Shown one piece after another: positions 56,230 to 64,000 of a stretch of DNA of 64,000 nucleotides. Under the pieces are notes generated by a model. That model saw only the letters and a list, made by a program, of their open reading frames with translations, ran no database searches and had not been told where the DNA came from. Source of the DNA: Alteromonas antoniana (GTDB lineage Bacteria; Pseudomonadota; Gammaproteobacteria; Enterobacterales; Alteromonadaceae). The stretch is taken from NCBI RefSeq assembly GCF_019249295.1, contig NZ_JAESDH010000004.1, forward strand, positions 62,001 through 126,000, written 5' to 3'. The position numbers and the translations under genes were made by a program. How positions within the stretch are numbered: the stretch's first letter is position 1; each line of letters starts with the position of its first letter.

Positions 56230-57108
56230 ATGAAGCTGACGATCACCCTGACAGGAACCAACCGACGCTATCGCAAAAGCATCAGTGTAAGAACACTGGT
56301 GAGTGCGACGGTGTTGTCGTCTCTGTTCATGCTGGTGTCCAGTCGCTCGACTGAATCCGTCTCCGAGGATATTGCGCGTATTAAGCTGGCGCAATCGGAA
56401 GTCGCAGAAAAGCAAAGCGAAGTGGATTCGCTCAGAAGCGATACGAAAGTGAAGCTGGACACGTTGCTTGCACACGTTGCAGCATTGTCAGCAAAGCTAA
56501 ATCAACTTGATACCCAGAACGAAAAACTGGCAAAAGAATTAGGCATGACAGCGGCAGACCTGGACGCTTTCATGCCTGCAACGTTACCTGATAATCATCA
56601 GGACGACCCCATAATGCGAGAGATCGCGGCACTGCAACAATCCCTGGATATTAAAGCTCAGCAACTGACCATGCTTGAAAGTCTGGTCAGGGGGCACCTT
56701 ATCCAGAAGCAGAGTCAATTATCTGGTCGTCCCATTGAATCTGGATGGTTGTCATCTTATTACGGTATGCGTGCAGATCCCTTCACCGGTGAACAAGCCA
56801 TGCACAAAGGGCTGGACTTCGCAGGGGAAACCGGAGATAACGTCGTCGCCACCGCTGCAGGGATAGTTACCTGGGCAGGTGAGCGCTATGGTTATGGAAA
56901 TTTGGTAGAAATTGAACACGGTGATGGCCTGATTACCCGCTACGGGCATAACAAGTCACTACGTGTTTCTGTCGGTGAAGTGGTTACCAAAGGGCAGTCT
57001 GTTGCTGTCATGGGTAGCACAGGCCGTTCTACCGGCGCACATGTACACTACGAAGTAATAAGAAACGGACAGCAAATCGATCCTCTACCTTTTGTTTACA
57101 AGAAGTAA
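56230..57108 (+). CDS. M23 (LytM-type) metallopeptidase
   Basis: A 292-residue envelope protein with an N-terminal membrane helix (about 23-40), a periplasmic coiled coil (about 45-165) and a LytM domain (about 180-285). Zinc and catalytic residues are intact: HKGLD and HVHYE, so it may be a genuine peptidoglycan endopeptidase rather than an inactive EnvC-type activator. A homologous gene precedes secA in many Alteromonadales. The ribosome site is weak. Role in cell-wall turnover is inferred. Confidence 0.9.
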   Translation: MKLTITLTGTNRRYRKSISVRTLVSATVLSSLFMLVSSRSTESVSEDIARIKLAQSEVAEKQSEVDSLRSDTKVKLDTLLAHVAALSAKLNQLDTQNEKLAKELGMTAADLDAFMPATLPDNHQDDPIMREIAALQQSLDIKAQQLTMLESLVRGHLIQKQSQLSGRPIESGWLSSYYGMRADPFTGEQAMHKGLDFAGETGDNVVATAAGIVTWAGERYGYGNLVEIEHGDGLITRYGHNKSLRVSVGEVVTKGQSVAVMGSTGRSTGAHVHYEVIRNGQQIDPLPFVYKK

Positions 57109-57264
57109 TGCGGTAGCAGCCAGGTAAAGCAGACAATTAACGTCTGCAACAATCAAAATTGGGTGGCAGACACAACGGTAAGGTTGTGACGGTCATTTTT
57201 TGGAAATTGACAATGTACTTGTACAGAGTACGGCGTCTCGACAAGTAGTGGAAAAATCAACCAA

Positions 57265-59979
57265 ATGTTTTCAAGCGTCCTGAGAAAAGTATTCGGTAGC
57301 AGAAACGACCGACTATTAAAAAAACTAAAAAAGAGTGTCGATGCCATTAATGCGTTGGAAGCCGAATATGAAAAGCTTTCCGATGAGGCGCTGAAAAACA
57401 AAACCGCAGAGTTTCGTGAACGCCTGGAAAAAGGCGAGTCGCTTGACAGCCTCATCGTAGAAGCGTTTGCAACTGTTCGCGAAGCAAGTAAACGCGTTTA
57501 CGGAATGCGCCACTTCGACGTACAGATGCTGGGTGGCCAGGTACTGCATGAAGGTAAAATTGCTGAAATGCGTACTGGTGAGGGTAAAACCCTTACGGCA
57601 ACCCTTCCAACCTACCTCAATGCCCTTACCGGCAAAGGGGTTCACGTTATTACTGTTAACGACTATCTGGCCCGTCGTGACGCTGACTGGAGCCGCAAGT
57701 TATTCAACTTTATGGGCATGACAGTTGGCTGTAATGTTCCCGGTATGTCTCCTGAGCAAAAGCGTGAAGCGTATGCCAGCGATGTCACCTATGGCACAAA
57801 CAACGAGTTTGGTTTCGATTACCTGCGTGACAATATGGCGTTTAGTCCACAGGATCGCGTACAGCGTCCACTCCATCACGCGGTAATCGATGAAGTTGAC
57901 TCCATCCTGATTGATGAGGCGAGAACGCCGCTTATTATCTCTGGCGCTGCAGAAGACAGTTCAGAACTGTATCGTCGTATTAACAGTGTTATCCCACAAC
58001 TCATCCAGCAGGAAGAGGAAGACGAAGAAGGTAAAGAAGGCAATGGTGACTACACCATCGACCTTAAAGCCAAACAGATCCACCTGACTGAACGGGGTCA
58101 GATTCATGTAGAAGAAATTCTGCACCAAGAAGGCGTGTTGCCTGAAGGCGAATCACTCTTTGCTGCGGGAAATATTTCGCTGCTTCACCATATCAATGCG
58201 GCACTTCGTGCGCACAAGCTGTTCAGTAAAGATGTCGATTACATCGTAAAAGACGAACAGATTGTTATCGTTGACGAGCACACCGGCCGTACGATGGAAG
58301 GGCGTCGCTGGTCTGAAGGTCTTCATCAGGCGGTAGAAGCTAAAGAAGGCGTGAAAATTCAGAACGAAAACCAGACGCTGGCGTCGATTACGTTCCAGAA
58401 TTACTTCCGGTTGTACGACAAACTGTCCGGCATGACCGGAACCGCCGATACCGAAGCATTTGAATTTAACCATATTTATGGTCTGGAAACGGTTGTTATC
58501 CCAACCAACCGTCCGATGGTGCGTGATGATAAGGCGGACCTGATTTATCTCACTGCAGAAGAAAAGTACGAAGCCATCGTTGAAGATATCAAAGATTGCG
58601 TTAAACGTGGTCAGCCAACTCTGGTGGGTACGGTATCAATTGAAAACTCAGAGTTGCTTTCTCGCATTCTGAAGAAAGAAAAAATTCCGCATAAGGTTCT
58701 GAATGCCAAATTTCACGCCCAGGAAGCTGACATTGTTGCACAAGCCGGTAAACCCGGTGCCGTCACTATAGCCACTAACATGGCAGGCCGTGGTACCGAT
58801 ATCGTGCTTGGCGGTAACTGGCAGGTAGAAGTTGAACAACTGGAAGATCCGTCTGACGAAAAAATTGCCAAAGTAAAAGAAGCCTGGCAAAAGCGTCACA
58901 AAGAAGTGCTCGACGCCGGTGGTTTACACATTATCGGTACAGAACGCCATGAGTCGCGTCGTATTGATAACCAGCTTCGCGGCCGTTCAGGTCGTCAGGG
59001 CGATCCGGGTTCCAGCCGTTTTTATCTGTCGCTGGACGATGCGCTGATGCGTATCTTCGCATCAGAAAAAATGGCAGGCATGATGAAGCGCCTGGGTATG
59101 GAGCGTGGTGAAGCGATTGAGCACCCTTGGGTGACCCGCGCCATTGAAAATGCACAGCGTAAAGTGGAAGGCCGTAACTTCGATATTCGTAAGCAATTGC
59201 TTGAGTACGACGATGTAGCCAACGATCAGCGTAAAGTGATTTACGAGCAGCGTAATGAGCTGTTGGATGAAGGCGATATCAGCGAGACCATAGCGGTTAT
59301 TCGTGAAGACGTTGTCAGTGGTGTGGTAGATGAATACATTCCGCCGCAGTCGCTCGAGGAGATGTGGGATGTTAAGGCCCTTGAAGAGCGTCTGAAAGCT
59401 GATTTTGCCGTGGATCTGCCAGTACAAAGCTGGTTGGACAGCGACGACAAACTTTATGAAGAAAAGCTGCGTGAGCGCATTCATGAAGAAGTCACAAAGG
59501 CATACCAGGAAAAAGAAAACGTGGTCGGTAAGGACGTACTTCGCCAGTTTGAAAAAGCGGTGATGCTGCAGAATCTGGACAGTCACTGGAAAGAACATTT
59601 GGCGGCGATGGACCACCTTCGCCAGGGGATCCATCTGCGCGGTTACGCACAGAAGAACCCGAAACAAGAATACAAGCGCGAATCTTTCGAACTGTTTTCG
59701 CAAATGTTAGAAGCGTTGAAAATTGAGGTGATTACTATCCTCTCGCGTGTCAAAGTGCGAGCAGAAGAAGACGTAGAGAAGGTGGAAGAGCAGCGCCGAC
59801 AAGCTGACGATGTGCCAAAGAATTATCAGCATGAGCAAGCGAGCGCGGCACCAGAACCTGAGGCGGCAAGTAATAAAGTGCGTACAGAGGTGCGTGAAGG
59901 CCCTAAAGTTGGCCGCAACGATCCTTGCCCTTGTGGTTCAGGCAAAAAGTACAAACAGTGTCACGGTAAACTGAATTAA
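57265..59979 (+). CDS. secA: Preprotein translocase ATPase SecA
   Basis: Motor ATPase that drives unfolded preproteins through SecYEG. Walker A MRTGEGKT, the [15 protein letters not shown] motif, the preprotein cross-linking domain, [12 protein letters not shown] and [18 protein letters not shown] are all present. The C-terminal zinc finger [16 protein letters not shown], for SecB and lipid binding, is intact. 904 residues, normal. No secM-like arrest peptide gene precedes it; the 156-base leader holds a small GTAC hairpin only. The stop overlaps the mutT start (TAATG). Confidence 0.99.
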   Translation: MFSSVLRKVFGSRNDRLLKKLKKSVDAINALEAEYEKLSDEALKNKTAEFRERLEKGESLDSLIVEAFATVREASKRVYGMRHFDVQMLGGQVLHEGKIAEMRTGEGKTLTATLPTYLNALTGKGVHVITVNDYLARRDADWSRKLFNFMGMTVGCNVPGMSPEQKREAYASDVTYGTNNEFGFDYLRDNMAFSPQDRVQRPLHHAVIDEVDSILIDEARTPLIISGAAEDSSELYRRINSVIPQLIQQEEEDEEGKEGNGDYTIDLKAKQIHLTERGQIHVEEILHQEGVLPEGESLFAAGNISLLHHINAALRAHKLFSKDVDYIVKDEQIVIVDEHTGRTMEGRRWSEGLHQAVEAKEGVKIQNENQTLASITFQNYFRLYDKLSGMTGTADTEAFEFNHIYGLETVVIPTNRPMVRDDKADLIYLTAEEKYEAIVEDIKDCVKRGQPTLVGTVSIENSELLSRILKKEKIPHKVLNAKFHAQEADIVAQAGKPGAVTIATNMAGRGTDIVLGGNWQVEVEQLEDPSDEKIAKVKEAWQKRHKEVLDAGGLHIIGTERHESRRIDNQLRGRSGRQGDPGSSRFYLSLDDALMRIFASEKMAGMMKRLGMERGEAIEHPWVTRAIENAQRKVEGRNFDIRKQLLEYDDVANDQRKVIYEQRNELLDEGDISETIAVIREDVVSGVVDEYIPPQSLEEMWDVKALEERLKADFAVDLPVQSWLDSDDKLYEEKLRERIHEEVTKAYQEKENVVGKDVLRQFEKAVMLQNLDSHWKEHLAAMDHLRQGIHLRGYAQKNPKQEYKRESFELFSQMLEALKIEVITILSRVKVRAEEDVEKVEEQRRQADDVPKNYQHEQASAAPEPEAASNKVRTEVREGPKVGRNDPCPCGSGKKYKQCHGKLN

Positions 59980-60374
59980 TGGCTGAGGTGCATGTGGCCG
60001 TGGGCGTTATCCTTCGCGGCCATCAGGTATATGTCTGTCTTCGTCCTGACGACAAACACCAGGGCGGGAAATGGGAGTTTCCCGGCGGTAAAGTCGATGG
60101 CGAAGAGTCGGTAGAGCAGGCGCTGCAGCGGGAGCTGGATGAGGAAGTCGGTATTCAGGTTATACAGACTTCGCCGCTTACTGTGATCACGCATGATTAC
60201 GGTGATAAAAAAGTGGTGCTGGATGTTCATACTGTCACGACTTTCACCGGTGAGCCGTTCGGTAAAGAAGGACAGGAAGGGCAATGGCGTGATATTGATG
60301 CGCTTGAACCAGAGGATTTTCCTGCCGCCAATGTCGACATCATCGATGCACTGCGGAAAAAACGCCCGCTGTAA
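59979..60374 (+). CDS. mutT: 8-oxo-dGTP pyrophosphatase MutT
   Basis: Nudix hydrolase that removes 8-oxo-dGTP from the nucleotide pool. The Nudix box GGKVDGEESVEQALQRELDE followed by EVGI is complete (GX5EX7REUXEEXGU). 131 residues, as in E. coli MutT. It is translationally coupled to secA by a one-base overlap, the same order as in E. coli, and is followed by a strong terminator. Confidence 0.96.
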   Translation: MAEVHVAVGVILRGHQVYVCLRPDDKHQGGKWEFPGGKVDGEESVEQALQRELDEEVGIQVIQTSPLTVITHDYGDKKVVLDVHTVTTFTGEPFGKEGQEGQWRDIDALEPEDFPAANVDIIDALRKKRPL

Positions 60375-60382
60375 CTATCATT

Positions 60383-60414
60383 AAAAACCGGATGAGAAAA
60401 CATCCGGTTTTTTT
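60383..60414 (+). terminator. Rho-independent terminator after mutT
   Basis: AAAAACCGGATG/CATCCGGTTTTT, 12-bp stem with a six-base loop and T-run; near symmetrical, so it could also serve transcripts from the minus strand. Confidence 0.93.
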
Positions 60415-60577
60415 ATCTCTGTTTCTTACTGTGATTTAAGCCGTGGTGTGAGCGGGGACAACAAGTCAGTTTCCCCTGCTTAAACCTGACACGCCGCCTA
60501 CTTTGTGGTGGGCTTGGCCCTGCAGTATGCATGTTGCCTGCTGCAACTGACAGCCTTGCGCCAGTTGCTAAAAGACG

Positions 60578-61441
60578 TCACAACCTGATAAGACTCGCCG
60601 TGGCAAACGCGACATGCAGTTTATGGTATGCCGCTTCGTTGATAAAGTGCGGATAGGTGGTGTCACCGTCCCAAAGCACATCATTACCCTTAAAGTCCCG
60701 AAATACGGGCTGACCTGCAACCAGAGGGACGAAGTCAGCGTCCTGAAGATGGTGATGTATCATTGCCGTGCGCTCGCCATTCTCGTCTAACGGGAAAGAC
60801 ACGTTATCCCCCAGCCGGAATGCCTCACATTCAGGCAGTTCACCCAGTTCACCTTGATTATATGCCTCGCAAAACGCCAGTACGGCTTCTGTCATGGTCA
60901 ACGTAAGCTGATAAACGTCTTCACGTAACACGCCCTGCGGCTGCGCGCCGACTTCAATCATCACGCCGCGCTTTCCGGTTGTGCAAAGGTACGCGTGATC
61001 AGCTACCGGCTTTTCGTCTTCCAGCAGAATGTTGGCTTCTGGCATGACCTTTTTGACATACCGCGCCAGCTTAATATTGAAATCATCGGCTTCCAGTATG
61101 ATCAGCGTTGCCCCCATATTGCTGGTGGTATTGTGGATATCCACAACCAAATCGGTGAGGGCGTTTCCTTTAGGACCCAGCTTGTCGTTAAGCGTTTTTG
61201 CCAGTACGGCCTCGCGGGAAGTAGAGTCAGCCATCAGGTTCTCAAACGAGAACTGCCGGTTTAAATCCGCTTCCACAAAGCGAATATTGGCATCAATGGC
61301 TGCCTGGTTTGCCAGATAGCAACGAATATCAAGTGAACCGTAGGTATCCGGAATGTCACCTTTTAACCAGTTTCTCACCAGTTGGATCCCACTGGTTTCA
61401 TTTCCGTGTGTTCCGCCGACAAGGGCAACAGACTGAATCAT
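60578..61441 (-). CDS. Aspartoacylase (AspA/AstE family zinc hydrolase)
   Basis: A 287-residue cytoplasmic zinc enzyme of the aspartoacylase/succinylglutamate desuccinylase family, cleaving N-acetylaspartate or a similar N-acyl amino acid. Metal ligands are His12 and Glu15 in GGTHGNE and His103 in VVDIHNTTSN; Arg62 in EADLNRQF is the typical substrate residue. The length and the strict GGTHGNE start favour aspartoacylase over AstE. AAGGA lies before the ATG. It follows yacG by nine bases and is probably cotranscribed with it, though a functional link is not obvious. Confidence 0.88.
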   Translation of the reverse strand: MIQSVALVGGTHGNETSGIQLVRNWLKGDIPDTYGSLDIRCYLANQAAIDANIRFVEADLNRQFSFENLMADSTSREAVLAKTLNDKLGPKGNALTDLVVDIHNTTSNMGATLIILEADDFNIKLARYVKKVMPEANILLEDEKPVADHAYLCTTGKRGVMIEVGAQPQGVLREDVYQLTLTMTEAVLAFCEAYNQGELGELPECEAFRLGDNVSFPLDENGERTAMIHHHLQDADFVPLVAGQPVFRDFKGNDVLWDGDTTYPHFINEAAYHKLHVAFATASLIRL

Positions 61442-61450
61442 CGAAATTCC

Positions 61451-61678
61451 TTAATGTTTGAAAAAATCATCCTGCTGTTTGGCCAGCATCGCTTCTATCT
61501 CTTCAATATCGAGCGCCTCCGGCTTATCCGATGGCTCGGGGTCGGCAGCAATTTTTCTGTCTTCGCTCGCCCACTCTCCGAGATCAATCAGCTGACACTT
61601 CTTTGAACAAAAAGGACGATAGGGGCTCTGCGCACCCCAGGAAACAGATTTACTACAGATGGGACAGTTTACATTCAT
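61451..61678 (-). CDS. yacG: DNA gyrase inhibitor YacG
   Basis: A 75-residue zinc protein that binds GyrB and blocks gyrase activity. The four zinc cysteines are visible at 5, 8, 24 and 28 (CPIC...FCSKKC), followed by [13 protein letters not shown], the family signature. The ATG at 61678 was preferred over a TTG one codon upstream. Order coaE-zapD-yacG is conserved in Gammaproteobacteria; here yacG and zapD are separated by an unusually long gap. Confidence 0.95.
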   Translation of the reverse strand: MNVNCPICSKSVSWGAQSPYRPFCSKKCQLIDLGEWASEDRKIAADPEPSDKPEALDIEEIEAMLAKQQDDFFKH

Positions 61679-62027
61679 CAAAAATCAGGGGCTGGTAAAT
61701 GATGCTCATATAGTACTGCGTTCGCGGAAATGAAAAAAGGTGAAACGACCTGCTGTAAGAAGAAAGTACAAAGTTTATTACGCTGTGGCTAATTGAATAG
61801 TTGAGGACTTTGCTCAACATGACTCTGCCTCAAATACGTTAAAGTAATAACGACGCTTTGAATAGTTGTTGCAGAAAAAAGGCGGGATCCCAACGACAAA
61901 GTTTTTATCAACTGCATTATGCCGGGTTGAGTTGCTCTACAAAACTATTAATAGTGCGTCGCGCACCATGCGCGACGGTAATCCTTTATGCGAGATAATA
62001 GCTATGACAATTCCTGCTATCTACCGC
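61679..62027. other. Intergenic region between zapD and yacG
   Basis: 349 bases where relatives usually have only a few. It contains a strong hairpin at 61957-61977 (CGTCGCGC/GCGCGACG, loop ACCAT, no clear T-run), a GTTGAG/CTCAAC hairpin near 61800-61820 and two copies of TTGAATAGTTG (61793 and 61857). No gene is supported; a 75-codon plus-strand frame overlapping zapD was rejected. Confidence 0.4.
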
Positions 62028-62780
62028 TTAGCAGGCAGCAAGCGAGAAAGCCACATCAGCATCTACCGACGGGCCCATGCCATCTTCCGGTGAAAACCAC
62101 ATAAAGCGAAGTGCGTAACGGTACTTGTTACCACTGACAGTAGGGAAGTAGCCATTGTCCACCTGGCAGCGGATCCTCAGCAGTTCATTCTTGTCATCCG
62201 CAACACCTTGATAAAACCCATTAATGGCTTCAAGTTTCTGAAAATGACCGCGCTCTCTTAAAAATGACAGACTGATAGCGATAGCATCCTCAAGCACAGT
62301 AAGCGAGGATAGCCAGTCAGCTACATCTTGCTGACGGGATTCAATGGGCTGGTTTAACCAGAAATGCAGGTTTGGCAAATCAAAGCTGCAGGCACCGCCC
62401 GGAATGGCGAAGCGCTGTCGGATGGATGACAGAAACTTGTCTTCCCGTAATTCAAGACCAAACTTTTTGCTGGCTTTCAGTTTTTCTCGCAAGCTGATAA
62501 TGGAGCGTAACGCCTGATCCAGCGCATCACTGTTTATTTTTGGGTGTTGCGACCAGTGCACCAGGTTTTTTTCGTGAGCATCTAAGTCTTTCAGTATATC
62601 GGTGCGCAAATCCAGTCTGTCGAAAAGATCCAGCAGAATAAACAGCTGATCGAAGAAGTACATCTGAAGTGGCGCCGTTTGCACCTGTGCACCTGTCTTC
62701 AGTTGAGTCATCAATTGCTCAACGCGCAGGTAATTACGGACTTTTTCCTTTAGGGGAAATTCAAAAACGGCGTCAGACAT
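62028..62780 (-). CDS. zapD: Cell division protein ZapD
   Basis: Z-ring-associated protein that bundles FtsZ filaments through the FtsZ C-terminal peptide. The 250 residues are the expected length; recognisable segments are FEFPLKEKVRNYLRVEQL, DLLDRLDLRTDILKDL, IPGGACSFDLPNLHFWL and the C-terminal RYALRFMWF. AAGGA lies before the ATG. It belongs to the coaE-zapD-yacG group. Confidence 0.95.
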   Translation of the reverse strand: MSDAVFEFPLKEKVRNYLRVEQLMTQLKTGAQVQTAPLQMYFFDQLFILLDLFDRLDLRTDILKDLDAHEKNLVHWSQHPKINSDALDQALRSIISLREKLKASKKFGLELREDKFLSSIRQRFAIPGGACSFDLPNLHFWLNQPIESRQQDVADWLSSLTVLEDAIAISLSFLRERGHFQKLEAINGFYQGVADDKNELLRIRCQVDNGYFPTVSGNKYRYALRFMWFSPEDGMGPSVDADVAFSLAAC

Positions 62781-62981
62781 GGAGTTCCTTAGTTGATATT
62801 CAGATCGAACTACAGCGTAAAATTAACAAAATTTCAAGCGCAAGAGCTATTTAATACGCATATCCTATCGATATGGACGTGGCGAAGTGGCAGTACGTGA
62901 CCAGACTCTGATCATAATTGGAAAGCAATATTGGAGCCGAAACGTAGCAATGTATTTTCGGTACACCCATTTTTGAATACG

Positions 62982-63053
62982 TTGCAAAGGTCAACACTCT
63001 CTAGGAAGGTGCGACTACAGACTTAATCGAACATTCCCAGTGCACCTTTGCAA
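62982..63053. repeat. Inverted repeat TTGCAAAGGT/ACCTTTGCAA with 52-base centre
   Basis: Perfect 10-base arms at 62982-62991 and 63044-63053. Inside, 63001-63014 reads CTAGGAAGGTGCGA, which matches the terminal sequence of IS5 preceded by its CTAG-type target, although no second end or transposase is present. It may be an eroded insertion remnant or a hairpin. Confidence 0.35.
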
Positions 63054-63124
63054 GGTTGTACACTATTTACAGATAAACGCAACCCGGTGGCAACGAGGAG
63101 GCCGCTGTTACTCACTGTTATTTT

Positions 63125-63390
63125 AGAGCCTGTTTATCTTTGTTCAGTGCTTATGCAGACGGCCAGTTTTGTGCCAGACAATCGCAAATGGGCGAAGTTT
63201 AGGGGGCCTAAATAAGTGAATTTGTGGGCCGCATGGCGCGAAACTGGCCACTGCCCACAGGGTTGGAGCGGAAACGCCCTACTACTGCGTTATCAGCCGC
63301 TTATTTGGATTGCCAAACCACGCTGCTTCTGCCTTGTATTAGGGCGTTTTAGCATCCAACATAAATACTGAACAAAGATAAACAGGCTCT
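63125..63390. mobile_element. MITE-like element with 31-bp terminal inverted repeats
   Basis: The ends 63125-63155 and 63360-63390 are inverted copies, identical at 29 of 31 positions, starting AGAGCCTGTTTATC. The 266-base element has no transposase frame. The internal 200 bases look like a remnant of an IS end. If the element starts at GAGCC, the flanking triplets are TTA and TGA, which fit the TNA target type of some IS5-group elements but are not identical. The right end is only 14 bases past the coaE stop. Confidence 0.65.
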
Positions 63391-63404
63391 GAGGTCGTGC
63401 TGAT

Positions 63405-64000
63405 TTATTGCTCTTCGGCGAGACGCAGATAGCGGATATGACAGGCGGTGACCTGCTCTCTGAGAGAATCTTTACTGCCCGTGTTGTCGATGACGTCATC
63501 AGCAGCCTGCAGTCGTTCTTCGCGACTGGCCTGTGACGCCATGATGTTGCGGATCGTTTGTTCGCTGCTACCGTCCCGATGCATCGCTCTTTCAAGTTGT
63601 TGCTGTTCAGTGCAGTCGACAACAAGTACACGGTTCACCATGGTGGTGAGGTTATTTTCAATGAGCAAGGGAACAGCAAGAATACAATATTCACTGGTGC
63701 TGTTCTGAATGCCACTTTGCATCGCTTCACGAATAAGTGGGTGTAGCAGCGCGTTTAACCAGGTTTTGTTATCAGCATTGTGGAAGACAACCTCGCGCAG
63801 CTGTGCGCGGTTTAACGTGCCATCAGCAAGCAAAATCGTTTCGCCGAACTTACTGACGATTTCCTTTAAGCCGACGGATCCGGGCTTAACCACATCTCTG
63901 GCGACCACATCAGCATCGATAATATCAACGCCATGAGACTCGAACAGGGTAGTGACGGCCGATTTTCCGCTGCCTATGCCGCCAGTCAGGCCAATAACCA
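63405..64000 (-). CDS. coaE: Dephospho-CoA kinase CoaE, start beyond the window
   Basis: Last enzyme of coenzyme A synthesis, phosphorylating dephospho-CoA. The frame stays open to the window edge and shows the P-loop in VIGLTGGIGSGKS, then DADVVARDVV, HPLIREAM and VPLLIENN, so only a few N-terminal residues are missing. The C-terminus ends RYLRLAEEQ. It heads the coaE-zapD-yacG group, from which it is now separated by the MITE-like element. Confidence 0.95.
   Translation of the reverse strand, partial: VIGLTGGIGSGKSAVTTLFESHGVDIIDADVVARDVVKPGSVGLKEIVSKFGETILLADGTLNRAQLREVVFHNADNKTWLNALLHPLIREAMQSGIQNSTSEYCILAVPLLIENNLTTMVNRVLVVDCTEQQQLERAMHRDGSSEQTIRNIMASQASREERLQAADDVIDNTGSKDSLREQVTACHIRYLRLAEEQ

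Larger units (their letters stand above)
62781..63404. other. 624-base region between coaE and zapD, with repeats and a MITE-like element
   Basis: No intact gene. The half next to zapD (62781-63124) contains a 10-bp inverted repeat and an IS5-end-like stretch; the half next to coaE is a MITE-like element. It appears to have been expanded by mobile DNA, since relatives have a short gap here. Confidence 0.5.

Noticed and set aside
63293..63631. 112-codon minus-strand frame at the coaE end
   Set aside because: It overlaps coaE in another frame and continues into the MITE-like element; no start signal.

Overview
The window is chromosomal DNA of a marine gammaproteobacterium of the order Alteromonadales, most likely an Alteromonas-like member of Alteromonadaceae. 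This is inferred from the housekeeping gene order (yqgE-gshB-rsmE; a complete mraZ-to-lpxC division and cell-wall cluster followed by an M23 peptidase, secA and mutT; coaE-zapD-yacG), from the protein sequences (SapC family, PrsK/PrsR, choice-of-anchor I lipoprotein) and from the moderate GC content. No rRNA or tRNA gene, CRISPR array, prophage or intact insertion sequence was seen.

Layout. 1-2.6 kb: yqgE (5' tip only), gshB and rsmE on the minus strand, then a tiny membrane protein. 3.2-9.5 kb: mscS, an M48 lipoprotein protease, a glycine-zipper lipoprotein, a large choice-of-anchor I lipoprotein with a collagen-like stalk, and a FabH-like ketoacyl synthase behind a three-hairpin leader. 9.5-15.3 kb: the PrsK/PrsR two-component pair and a TPR-GGDEF diguanylate cyclase. 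15.8-18.2 kb: a peroxiredoxin-glutaredoxin fusion and an exported alpha/beta hydrolase, separated by poorly understood intergenic DNA.

18.2-26.8 kb (minus strand): a tightly overlapping copper/silver efflux operon. Its order is a small Cys/His/Met-rich exported protein, a DUF411 protein, a TolC-type channel, a CusB adaptor carrying two C-terminal CusF-like domains, a CusA pump and two PepSY membrane proteins. Its putative promoter has a large palindrome over the -35 box. 26.9-36 kb: an M19 dipeptidase, a SapC protein, a ModF-like double ATPase, a small outer-membrane barrel, a beta-CASP metallo-hydrolase and a Na/Pi cotransporter.

36-53.9 kb: the dcw cluster, mraZ rsmH ftsL ftsI murE murF mraY murD ftsW murG murC ddlB ftsQ ftsA ftsZ, mostly with overlapping stop/start codons and no visible internal terminator, then lpxC under its own near-consensus promoter. 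It builds peptidoglycan precursors and the divisome. Upstream of mraZ there are MraZ-type 10-bp-spaced TGG repeats and a LexA-like box. 54-56 kb: a DUF5060 glycoside-hydrolase-like lipoprotein with a LacI-type operator, lying where dciA or secM is found in some relatives. 56.2-60.4 kb: M23 peptidase, secA, mutT. 60.6-64 kb (minus strand): aspartoacylase, yacG, zapD and coaE (its start lies beyond the window), with a 266-bp MITE-like element between zapD and coaE.

Most of the window is conserved core genome. The best candidates for something undescribed are regulatory or structural: the RNA-like intergenic regions at 8.2 and 15.4 kb, the operator-like palindromes, the architecture of the metal efflux operon, and an altered meso-DAP motif in MurE.
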